Part shown: in pieces, positions 14,448 through 22,396 of the stretch
How the letters are laid out: each line of letters opens with the position of its first letter
How positions within the stretch are numbered: position 1 is the stretch's first letter
Source: Accumulibacter sp.
GTDB lineage: Bacteria > Pseudomonadota > Gammaproteobacteria > Burkholderiales > Rhodocyclaceae
Assembly (NCBI GenBank): GCA_031264825.1
Contig: JAISDL010000164.1
Coordinates: 1-22,396, forward strand
DNA length: 22,396 bases
Direction: 5' to 3'
Translations under genes and position numbers: made by a program
The notes under the pieces: generated by a model
What the model saw: only the letters and a program-made list of their open reading frames with translations
Database searches by the model: none
What the model was told of the DNA's origin: nothing

Positions 14448-14468
14448 ACGCCTGATGCCTGATTTCTG
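14448..14468 (-). repeat. Heptad tract 6b
   Basis: On the minus strand CAGAAAT, CAGGCAT and CAGGCGT in phase, followed by CGGATAAAACCGGTCGG. That tail resembles the ATGAAAACCGATCGG tail of tracts 1 and 3, with its ATG changed to ATA. Confidence 0.78.
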
Positions 14469-14484
14469 ATCTTGGGAGGGGAGT

Positions 14485-14529
14485 TTCGTGACTCCCTCCC
14501 CTGACAAGGGGAGGGATGGGGAGGGGTTT
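14485..14529 (-). repeat. C-rich element, inverted copy 2
   Basis: Exact reverse complement of 10941-10985 over 45 bases. Both copies have the same orientation relative to the gene they lie behind (the propeller gene and uvrB). Confidence 0.9.
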
Positions 14530-14587
14530 TACTGAACACTGAAAACTGGTCACAAAGCGAGCGTAGCGAGCGCTCAGTCATCTGTCT

Positions 14588-16654
<2,067 letters not shown>

Positions 16655-16701
16655 GCTAGAATTCTACATTGTTTTGAATTCCTCTGATTTTCTTCAATTT
16701 A

Positions 16702-16732
16702 GTGGCGCCGGTTCAGGGGCCGGCAACGCCAC
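16702..16732. promoter_or_regulatory. Hairpin between divergent uvrB and aminotransferase
   Basis: GTGGCG (16702-16707) and CGCCAC (16727-16732) enclose a second pair of arms, CCGG and CCGG. The stem lies in the leader of the aminotransferase gene or over its promoter. Its role is unknown. Confidence 0.4.
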
Positions 16733-16749
16733 GCTGAACGAGGGGTAAT

Positions 16750-17952
16750 ATGACATCATCTATTTTTTCTTCGGTCGAAACGGCGCCGCGAGACCCGATT
16801 CTCGGCCTGATCGAAGCGTTCAACGCGGAATTGCGTCCCGCCAAAGTCAACCTCGGCGTCGGCGTTTATTTCGACGACAGCGGTAAAATTCCCTTGCTCG
16901 AAGCGGTGCGCGTTGCGGAAAAGGCGCGTATGGAATCCGCCGTCGCGCGCGGGTATCAGCCGATCGACGGCTCGCCCGCGTACAACAAGGCAGTCCAGGA
17001 ACTGCTGTTCGGGAAGGGGTCCGAGCCGCTCGAGAACGGGCGCGTCGTGACGATACAGGCGCTCGGCGGGACGGGCGCGCTGAAGGTCGGCGCCGATTAC
17101 CTGAAGCGCCTTTTCCCCGGCGCGACCGTTTATATCAGCGATCCGAGCTGGGAGAACCATCGGGCGCTCTTCGAGGCGGCGGGCTTTCCGGTCGAGTCCT
17201 ACCCCTATTACGACCCGGCAACGCGCGGTGTGAATTTCGCCGCGATGAAAGCCGGTCTCGATTCGCTTGCTCCGGGTTCCGTCGTCGTCTTCCACGCGTG
17301 CTGCCACAACCCGACGGGTGCGGATTTATCGAAGGACGAGTGGCGCGGGGTGATCGAATCGGTCCGCGCGCGCGGCCTCGTCGCGTTTATCGACATGGCG
17401 TACCAAGGCTTCGCCGACGGCATCACCGAGGACGCTTTGGCGCTCGACCTCTTCGTCGATTCGGGTGTGCAGTTTTTCGTCGCGAGTTCGTTCTCGAAAT
17501 CGTTTTCGCTATACGGCGAGCGCGTCGGCGCGCTTTCGATCGTCACGGCTTCCAAGGACGAATCCGCGCGCGTTCTGTCGCAGGTCAAGCGCGTCATCCG
17601 CACGAATTACTCGAATCCTCCGACACACGGCGGCGCGGTCGTCGCCGCGGTCCTCTCGAATCCCGAATGGCGCGCGCTCTGGGAATCCGAACTTGCCACG
17701 ATGCGCGACCGTATCCGCGCGATGCGGACGGGTTTGCTCGAAAAACTGCAAGCCAGGGGCGTTGCGGGCGACCTTTCGCACTTCGTGCAACAGCGCGGGA
17801 TGTTTACCTATACCGGGCTTTCCCCGGAACAGGTCGCCCGCTTGAGGGACGAGTTCGCCATCTACGCCGTCACGACCGGACGGATCTGCATGGCCGCACT
17901 CAATACGCGCAACCTCGACTACGTCGCGGATTCGATCGTCAAGGTGCTTTAG
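16750..17952 (+). CDS. Aromatic amino acid / aspartate aminotransferase (class I, PLP)
   Basis: A 400-residue fold-type I aminotransferase of the AspC/TyrB group, which exchanges amino groups between aspartate or aromatic amino acids and 2-oxoglutarate using pyridoxal phosphate. Motifs: the VNLGVGVYFDD segment near residue 34, the FHACCHNPTG loop (about 179-188), the PLP lysine K250 in SSFSKSFSLYGER, and the GRICMAALN segment near the C-terminus with the substrate-carboxylate arginine. Both AspC and TyrB share these residues, so substrate preference cannot be decided here; the uvrB neighbour is where betaproteobacteria often keep tyrB-like genes. GAGGGG sits 5-6 bases before the ATG. Confidence 0.93.
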   Translation: MTSSIFSSVETAPRDPILGLIEAFNAELRPAKVNLGVGVYFDDSGKIPLLEAVRVAEKARMESAVARGYQPIDGSPAYNKAVQELLFGKGSEPLENGRVVTIQALGGTGALKVGADYLKRLFPGATVYISDPSWENHRALFEAAGFPVESYPYYDPATRGVNFAAMKAGLDSLAPGSVVVFHACCHNPTGADLSKDEWRGVIESVRARGLVAFIDMAYQGFADGITEDALALDLFVDSGVQFFVASSFSKSFSLYGERVGALSIVTASKDESARVLSQVKRVIRTNYSNPPTHGGAVVAAVLSNPEWRALWESELATMRDRIRAMRTGLLEKLQARGVAGDLSHFVQQRGMFTYTGLSPEQVARLRDEFAIYAVTTGRICMAALNTRNLDYVADSIVKVL

Positions 17953-17963
17953 TTTTTTCGGCT

Positions 17964-17990
17964 GCGGGGGCGGTTTTGTGCTGCCCCCGC
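17964..17990. terminator. Bidirectional hairpin between convergent aminotransferase and AsmA genes
   Basis: GCGGGGGC (17964-17971) and GCCCCCGC (17983-17990) form a perfect 8-base stem with an 11-base loop, 11 bases after the aminotransferase stop. A T-run (TTTTTT, 17953-17958) lies before it on the plus strand rather than after. On the minus strand it is an A-run. It therefore does not fit a classic intrinsic terminator, but position suggests termination. This is the one convergent junction without heptads. Confidence 0.5.
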
Positions 17991-18057
17991 GCTTCGCTTG
18001 GGCAAAGTTTGCGCGGTCGGTCTGTACGAAGTCGACCGGGAGGGTCTGGAAAAGGAA

Positions 18058-19338
18058 TCAATTACCGATCTGCGCCGTGAGTGCGTCGAGCGTACCGTTG
18101 ATGTGGATCGGTGTGCGCGTGCGCGCCATGGACCCGCGCATCTGGAGGTACATCACGCCATTGAGCACTTTCTCGCGGTTCAGGGTCAGCGCGCCGGAAG
18201 ATTGCAGGAGCCCCGAACTCATCTGGAGTTCCGTAAAGCTCACGCCTCCCGGCACGGTGCGAACCTTCCCGGAGAGTTGCTCGAAAATCGTCTCGCCGCC
18301 GCGAAACGGCACGTCCGAGGTCTGGCGGACGGCGCCGGCCAGGTCGATCCCCTGGAAGTAACCGCGGCGAACCTCGAATTCGCCGTTTACGTCGAGTTGC
18401 TCCCGGAATATTCCGGACCACGAGGCAGCGGTCGTCGAAAAGGACGCTTGCCCGAAGGCTTCACCGGATAAGTGCTGGCCCACGCCGAAGAGCGCGCCGA
18501 ACGCGGTCGTGTTGATACGCTCAAAGTCGGCGCTCCCCTGGAAACGAGGTTTTCCGTCGGAGAGCTGCATGACACCTTTTCCATGAAAAATGCCGTCGAA
18601 GATCAGGATTTCCAGCGAATCGATCGTGAAAACGTCGTTCAGCAAATTCCCTTTGGCGTTGATCATGCGGAAGGTGGGCGCGCCCGCGCCCGGACGCCAT
18701 CCGTAACGCTCGAAACTGATCCGATGCCCCCCCAGGATGATGGGTTTGACGTCGATGAGCAGGTTGCTGTCGGCCGTTTTCATCGAAAACGATTCGAAAG
18801 CCCGGTTTGCCCCCAGATTGACCTCGCCGAACATCTCCGGAAAGCTCAAGCCCGCGTACGTGATGTCCGCGTTTTCAAATCGAAAACGCTTGACCGAGAC
18901 GTCGGAGTTTTGCGAATTGACGATCGCAACGATCGACGAGAGCAGGGTGAACCTTTCAGGGGTCAGGTTCGTTCCCCGCAGAACGACTTCACGAAGAATT
19001 TTGCGATGCGAAAGAATCGAGGCGAACTCCGGAATGACCTGGATTTCGTCGAAGCGGGTGTTGCTTTTTTCCCTGCCGATTCGCACGTCGTTCAGCGCGA
19101 GCGAGGCTCTCGGCCAGGTTTCCACGCGTATCTGGCCGACTTTTACCGGAACACCCGAAAGTTTCGAGAGAAAGGATTCGATTTCGGGGATGTAGCTGTT
19201 GAACGGGAAAAAAGTGATCGTCATAAAAAGAAGCCCGGTCAGCAACAAGAGAGTGACCAGGATTTTTATGGACCACGGCGTCGAGGTGTTTTTGAACTTC
19301 CTCGAAGCCGGTCGCGCGGGGCTTGTTCGCGTTTTCAT
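18058..19338 (-). CDS. AsmA-like inner-membrane protein
   Basis: A 426-residue protein with a basic N-terminus, one membrane segment (about residues 24-46, IKILVTLLLLTGLLFMTITF) and a long periplasmic beta-rich region. The segments SGVPVKVGQIRVETWPRASLALNDVRIG and, near the C-terminus, FEQLSGKVRTVPGGVSFTELQMSSGLLQSSGALTLN are typical of AsmA-like proteins. The family is linked to phospholipid and outer-membrane transport or assembly; the exact role of this member is unknown. It is shorter than E. coli AsmA (about 617 residues), so it is a compact relative rather than AsmA itself. It is convergent with the aminotransferase gene and divergent from tRNA-Asn. Confidence 0.75.
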   Translation of the reverse strand: MKTRTSPARPASRKFKNTSTPWSIKILVTLLLLTGLLFMTITFFPFNSYIPEIESFLSKLSGVPVKVGQIRVETWPRASLALNDVRIGREKSNTRFDEIQVIPEFASILSHRKILREVVLRGTNLTPERFTLLSSIVAIVNSQNSDVSVKRFRFENADITYAGLSFPEMFGEVNLGANRAFESFSMKTADSNLLIDVKPIILGGHRISFERYGWRPGAGAPTFRMINAKGNLLNDVFTIDSLEILIFDGIFHGKGVMQLSDGKPRFQGSADFERINTTAFGALFGVGQHLSGEAFGQASFSTTAASWSGIFREQLDVNGEFEVRRGYFQGIDLAGAVRQTSDVPFRGGETIFEQLSGKVRTVPGGVSFTELQMSSGLLQSSGALTLNREKVLNGVMYLQMRGSMARTRTPIHINGTLDALTAQIGN

Positions 19339-19468
19339 AAACTCATGAAGGTCATAAATTACCTATTCAGAATGATAGCATACCACATTGCGCGATTTTT
19401 GGCACAACGCGCGGCGTTGCCGGTGCTTCTGTCCCGTGAGCGCGTCGGCACTTTCATCGCGGGGTTTG

Positions 19469-19497
19469 TTGACGGGGCCTTCATAAATACTTAGAAT
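19469..19497 (+). promoter_or_regulatory. Promoter of tRNA-Asn
   Basis: TTGACG (19469-19474) and TAGAAT (19492-19497) are 17 bases apart, each one mismatch from consensus. The -10 ends 13 bases before the mature tRNA. No GC-rich discriminator is obvious. Confidence 0.75.
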
Positions 19498-19510
19498 TCG
19501 CCTTCTCAAT

Positions 19511-19586
19511 TCCCCGATAGCTCAGTCGGTAGAGCGCCGGACTGTTAATCCGTAGGTCGTTGGTTCGAGCCCAACTCGGGGAGCCA
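19511..19586 (+). tRNA. tRNA-Asn (GTT)
   Basis: A complete 76-base tRNA with encoded CCA. The acceptor stem pairs TCCCCGA with TCGGGGA (7 pairs). The D arm contains GCTCAGTCGGTAGAGC, the anticodon arm has loop CTGTTAA with anticodon GTT (asparagine), and the T arm contains GGTTCGAGCCC. It has its own promoter and is followed by an 8-base-pair stem. Confidence 0.98.
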
Positions 19587-19908
19587 GCCAATTCAATGGC
19601 TTGGGACGCTTCACCCAAGCCGTTCCCCTTCCAGCCCCCCGATTATAAGCCTGTTCGGTTCGAACGGGGGCGCGCCGGCAAACCGTCTCGAAACCCCGCG
19701 TTCGGCCAGGATGCGTTGCACACACGCCCCCGATGTCGCCCGCCGGTCTACTCCAGGGTGTCATTTCAGGTGTACTCGATGGTGTTTTCATGGATAATCC
19801 GGGGATGCGAAGAAAAAATTGCGTCGAATCCGTTTCAGACAAAAGCCTTGAAGCTCTGAGGGCGGCTCTTCCCGCACCCGACCGGGCGGGGGAGGCAAGG
19901 GGAGCGGC
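19587..19908 (+). other. Gene-free stretch after tRNA-Asn
   Basis: It begins with a perfect 8-base stem, GGCTTGGG (19598-19605) and CCCAAGCC (19614-19621), which probably helps terminate the tRNA transcript although no T-run follows. Further on is an imperfect 24-base tandem repeat starting GTCTACTCC and GTGTACTCG (19746-19769 and 19770-19793). Open frames here, including the antisense of the tRNA, carry no recognisable domain. No integrase and no second copy of the tRNA 3' end was seen in the window. Confidence 0.55.
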
Positions 19909-20805
19909 GTGATACCGGGGTGGCTGTTTCAAGATTGGGAGAGAAACATTCTCTTGGTGGGGTGCTTTTCGTCCATTTTTATCTGGTGGCGCGTCGCAAA
20001 ACGTTTACGCAGCCTGCAATGGGCCTTCCTGACGCGGCATCTCTGTGGCCTGTTTGGCGCGTTCTGGACTTTCGTGATTTTCGGTTTTTTGTTGCTAACG
20101 CCGCCTCAAAAGATCGCATCTGATTTTCTCGATTCGCTGAAGGTGTTTTCCATTTTGCTCTTGCCCTTTTTCCTGTGGCACGTGCTATGGTTCTTCTCTA
20201 CGCTGTCCGACGCCTCGAAAAGCGAAGCGAAACGTGCGGGCGACACGGACGGCGCCGGTGGCGGGCGATCCCGCGGTGCCACCGGCGAAGGCGGAAATCA
20301 CTCAGAACTGTGCTGGGATATGTTGAATACCTCGGCTCGATCCGAAGTGCGCTGGGATACGTTGAACGCCCCGGTTCAACCTCGAGAACACGCTCTGCGC
20401 GAGGGGCCTTCCCGAAACCTTGCAGCCGAAGCCGGAAATCATTCCGAGAAGCGCTTGGACTCGTTGAACGCCCCGGTTCAACCCCGAGAACACGCTCTGC
20501 GCGAGGGACGCTCCGCTCCGTCGTCGCCGCCATCGACAAGCGCCGAGAGAAGTCCGGTCGGGATGGAAATTTGTTTCATGGGTTTTACTGCGACGAAAAA
20601 ATTGCAACTCGAGCGGTGCGCCGCCGAAATGGGCATGGTCGTCCGAATGCGTGCGGCACCCGGCCTCGATTACCTCTGCGTCGGCCAGAACGCCGGCTTC
20701 GCGCAGGTTACCCAAGCGCGTGAATCGGGCGCTGTCGTTGTCAGCGAAGCGCAACTCGAACGCTTCTGGCAAACCGGCAGCTTGTCGGTCGGCGATGAGG
20801 CTTGA
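19909..20805 (+). CDS. Membrane protein with C-terminal BRCT domain
   Basis: The 298-residue protein has three hydrophobic segments (about residues 12-30, 46-64 and 78-98), then a charged low-complexity linker (about 101-217), then a compact C-terminal domain (219-290). That domain reads MEICFMGFTATKKLQLERC, DYLCVGQNAGFAQVTQARESG and VVVSEAQLERFW. This matches the bacterial BRCT domain (GxxFCFTGF, TxxDYLVxGxxAGSKxxKAxELG, xxExxFxxxL). BRCT domains bind phosphopeptides or DNA ends and occur in NAD-dependent ligase; a membrane-anchored one is unusual. The linker holds internal DNA repeats (20290-20507). The start is GTG 19909 with GGAG 4 bases before. I cannot name its function. Confidence 0.72.
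   Translation: MIPGWLFQDWERNILLVGCFSSIFIWWRVAKRLRSLQWAFLTRHLCGLFGAFWTFVIFGFLLLTPPQKIASDFLDSLKVFSILLLPFFLWHVLWFFSTLSDASKSEAKRAGDTDGAGGGRSRGATGEGGNHSELCWDMLNTSARSEVRWDTLNAPVQPREHALREGPSRNLAAEAGNHSEKRLDSLNAPVQPREHALREGRSAPSSPPSTSAERSPVGMEICFMGFTATKKLQLERCAAEMGMVVRMRAAPGLDYLCVGQNAGFAQVTQARESGAVVVSEAQLERFWQTGSLSVGDEA
20361..20507 (+). repeat. Direct repeats in the linker of the BRCT membrane protein
   Basis: A 45-base unit at 20361-20405 recurs at 20463-20507 with one mismatch; the offset is 102 bases, exactly 34 codons, so the frame is kept. Each copy holds the inverted repeat GTTGAAC-GCCCCG-GTTCAAC. A more diverged partial copy lies at 20311-20348, offset 39 bases. Protein repeat: LNAPVQPREHALREG. 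Confidence 0.85.
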
Positions 20806-21028
20806 AAAGGCCGAATTATGAGCGAAACCACAGTCCCAGACGCTTTTCGTACGCTTTGCCCCGAATCCCGTCCACCGCGAAATCCGCTCTGCTTTGCGCG
20901 ATTGCACGCCTTGTCATCGTTGCCTCTTCGGGACGCCGGATCGCGGCGTTCGGCGGCGTTGGGTGCATGGAACCCCAATGTGTAGACGACCGCGCCGCGC
21001 CGAACTTTCCTGAAGCCGGAGATAAAAC
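20806..21028 (+). other. Gap before the glycosyltransferase
   Basis: A 55-codon frame (20818-20985) is open but has no recognisable motif and no good ribosome binding site. It may be chance or a decayed gene. GGAG near 21018 belongs to the glycosyltransferase start. Confidence 0.4.
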
Positions 21029-21958
21029 ATGGCCGTACCGATAGCCGTTTTCGCGTTCAACCGTCCCGACCACCTCAAGCGCTCGCTCGATGCCTTGGCG
21101 CGGAACGACCTCGCCTCGGAAAGCGCGCTGACCGTCTTTTGCGATGGGCCGCGCAACGCCGAGGAGAAAAAAAAGACCGACGCCGTCAGGGCGCTCTGTC
21201 GGTCGATTTCGGGATTCAAAGACGTGACCCTCGTCGAGCGTGACGAAAACAGGGGTTGCGGTCGCTCGATTGCTTCCGGGCTTCAGGAGTTTTTCGGTGT
21301 TTACCCGGAAGGAATCGTCGTCGAAGACGATATTGTTTTCGCTCCCAACGCTCTGCGATGGTTCAACGCCTGCCTCGCGCGTTATCGCGACGAACCCGCC
21401 GTCTTCAGCGTCTCGGGCTGGTCTTTCCCGGAAAAACACATGCCTTTCCCTGCGGATTATCCTTGCGACGCTTATTTTCTTCCACGATTCCTGTGTTGGG
21501 GGTGGGCTTCCTGGGCTGACCGAGTCAAGCGCATCGACTGGGCGCTGACGGATTACGAAGCCTTCATCGAACTGCCCGCGCTCGTGAAGGCTTTCTCCTC
21601 TGGCGGCGCCGACCTGCCCAAACTCCTGAAAGCACAACGGATGGGAGAAATGAATACCTGGGCCGTTCAGGCGGCCTTTGCTACGTTCAAACACGGACAA
21701 GTCTCGCTTGCGCCGCGCTTTCCCTACACGACGAACATCGGGACGAGCGGCGAGGGGACGCACGTCGGACCGGATCCGAACGTCCACCCGACGCACGCGA
21801 TCGACCTCTCGCTGGCTCTGGATGCGCCGCGCCTGCCCGCGTACGTCGTCGCCGACGAAAGGATATTGAAGTCGTTCAGAAAAGTCTTGGGAACGTTTTC
21901 CTTACCTCTCGGTCAACGGCTGGCGCACGGGGTGAAACGGATACTCGGCGGGAAATAG
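21029..21958 (+). CDS. Glycosyltransferase, GT-A fold
   Basis: A 309-residue glycosyltransferase. It begins with IAVFAFNRPDHLKRSLDAL, the usual opening strand and helix of GT2-like nucleotide-sugar transferases. It continues with VFCDGP (residues 36-41) and the metal-binding acidic motif VVEDDIVF (E99-D100-D101), then a WGWASWADR segment. The cytoplasmic enzyme probably adds a sugar in surface-glycan or LPS synthesis; donor and acceptor are unknown. The ATG at 21029 has GGAG 7 bases upstream. Its neighbour is a TylF-like methyltransferase, which supports a glycan-modification locus. Confidence 0.85.
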   Translation: MAVPIAVFAFNRPDHLKRSLDALARNDLASESALTVFCDGPRNAEEKKKTDAVRALCRSISGFKDVTLVERDENRGCGRSIASGLQEFFGVYPEGIVVEDDIVFAPNALRWFNACLARYRDEPAVFSVSGWSFPEKHMPFPADYPCDAYFLPRFLCWGWASWADRVKRIDWALTDYEAFIELPALVKAFSSGGADLPKLLKAQRMGEMNTWAVQAAFATFKHGQVSLAPRFPYTTNIGTSGEGTHVGPDPNVHPTHAIDLSLALDAPRLPAYVVADERILKSFRKVLGTFSLPLGQRLAHGVKRILGGK

Positions 21959-22111
21959 CCGAAGTCCGGTCTGCCGTCAGTCGGTGTGCTGTGTTAGCCT
22001 TATCCATGAATGAGTAAGCTCGATCCGCCGCCCCTCCACGGCAGGTTGTAACGAACCGGCTTGGCCGTACGAGTGGTACGCTCGCTTGGCGGGGAGGGTC
22101 GAGATGATCCT

Positions 22112-22136
22112 GCCGAAATACAAGGTGATTTTCGGC
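22112..22136 (+). promoter_or_regulatory. Hairpin after the glycosyltransferase
   Basis: GCCGAAA (22112-22118) and TTTCGGC (22130-22136) form a perfect 7-base stem with an 11-base loop in the 226-base gap 21959-22184. It lies ahead of the methyltransferase and may terminate or regulate. I see nothing else clear in the gap. Confidence 0.35.
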
Positions 22137-22184
22137 GCAAGCTGGTATGCCATGTGCAGAATAAATAATGCCGTTAGAAAATAA

Positions 22185-22396
22185 ATGACTATACTGAATT
22201 CGTACCTTCGACCACATAACGCGAATATCGACGAGCGTTACCATCAACTGACGTACTACAACATCCTGAGCGTTGCTTCCTTCGCATTTTTTTTCGAAAT
22301 GATCGAGGACGTCGATGGCGACGTCGTCGAGTGCGGTGTAGGGCGTTCCCGCTCGCTTTCCATTTTGTGCTCATTGCATTCATTCATGCGTAAGAA
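22185..22396 (+). CDS. TylF/macrocin-like O-methyltransferase, N-terminal part (partial)
   Basis: The first 70 residues of a class I methyltransferase are visible before the window ends. The segment FEMIEDVDGDVVECGVGRSRSLSIL (about residues 37-61) carries the SAM-binding motif I in the form ECGVxRxxS typical of TylF-family sugar or glycan O-methyltransferases. The preceding YYNILSVASFAFFFEMI helix also fits. The start at 22185 has no clear ribosome binding site, so the true start may lie elsewhere. Substrate unknown; the neighbouring glycosyltransferase suggests a surface sugar. Confidence 0.65.
   Translation, partial: MTILNSYLRPHNANIDERYHQLTYYNILSVASFAFFFEMIEDVDGDVVECGVGRSRSLSILCSLHSFMRK

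Larger units (their letters stand above)
14320..14587. repeat. Repeat island between convergent luxR and uvrB
   Basis: Apart from tract 5 at its left edge, it holds GGCC-TTC-GGCC (14343-14353), a plus heptad run (14355-14388), a CCGGCGGC/GCCGCCGG hairpin (14393-14411), minus heptads (14448-14468), the inverted copy of the C-rich element (14485-14529), an ambiguous CTGAACA/CTGAAAA run near 14532-14550, and a GCGAGCGTAGCGAGCGC hairpin (14557-14573). No gene is supported. Confidence 0.85.

Noticed and set aside
10941..14529. Composite transposon bounded by the 45-base inverted repeats
   Set aside because: No transposase or target-site duplication is visible, and the copies follow the polarity of the flanking genes like the other repeats.
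13537..14553. Minus-strand 338-codon frame running from the repeat island into luxR
   Set aside because: Antisense to a complete LuxR domain; its N-terminus is only translated repeats.
16657..16666. LexA box at uvrB
   Set aside because: TAGAATTCTA is palindromic but lacks the CTGT-N8-ACAG pattern; a non-standard SOS box cannot be excluded.
19522..19932. 136-codon minus-strand frame ending VGLEPTTYGLTVRRSTD
   Set aside because: This ending is the antisense translation of the tRNA-Asn gene, a common false protein.
20818..20985. 55-codon gene between the BRCT protein and the glycosyltransferase
   Set aside because: No motif, poor ribosome binding site and P/R/L-rich composition; kept only as a note.

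Overview
ORGANISM: The window looks like a Gram-negative proteobacterium, most likely a betaproteobacterium with fairly high GC. Grounds: the conserved yceF / yceD-rpmF-plsX-fabH-fabD-fabG-acpP-fabF block, the style of the YceD (DUF177) and FabF proteins, a ygfX-like gene after fabF, divergent uvrB and aminotransferase genes, an outer-membrane autotransporter barrel and an AsmA-like protein. Genus cannot be fixed from the sequence alone. LAYOUT: (1) 1-350, the 3' end of an autotransporter barrel. (2) 351-802, a gene-free island made almost wholly of short repeats. (3) 803-8605, yceF on the minus strand, divergent from the fatty-acid/phospholipid operon yceD-rpmF-plsX-fabH-fabD-fabG-acpP-fabF-ygfX, with a strong promoter at 1655-1683 and a second one ahead of acpP. 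(4) 8671-10662, a secreted beta-propeller protein. (5) 10663-14587, an accessory block: a repeat island, a HigBA/NadS-type toxin-antitoxin pair whose toxin is frameshifted, an 827-residue MalT-like LuxR regulator, and another repeat island. (6) 14588-19338, uvrB (minus), an aromatic/aspartate aminotransferase (plus) and an AsmA-like protein (minus). (7) 19511-22396, tRNA-Asn(GTT), a membrane protein ending in a BRCT domain, a glycosyltransferase and the start of a TylF-like methyltransferase, which looks like the edge of a surface-glycan or accessory region. HOW THE GENES WORK TOGETHER: The operon couples ribosome protein L32 with type II fatty acid synthesis. FabD loads malonyl onto ACP, FabH starts chains, FabF elongates them, FabG reduces them, and PlsX moves acyl groups from ACP toward phospholipid synthesis. 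All catalytic residues checked in FabH, FabD, FabG, ACP and FabF are present. MOST UNUSUAL SIGNAL: Three of the four convergent gene junctions (autotransporter/yceF, propeller/antitoxin, luxR/uvrB) are filled with arrays of a degenerate 7-base unit (consensus roughly CAGRRRN, with CTGARRR variants) mixed with hairpin repeats. In all six flanking genes the array begins at, or within a few bases of, the stop codon and has the same polarity as the gene. In yceF, uvrB and luxR the heptads are translated and supply the C-terminus (38 extra residues in YceF; the same RTED end in UvrB and LuxR). Two tracts end in the same ATG-containing sequence followed by a short open frame. No divergent or co-directional junction in the window holds such an array.
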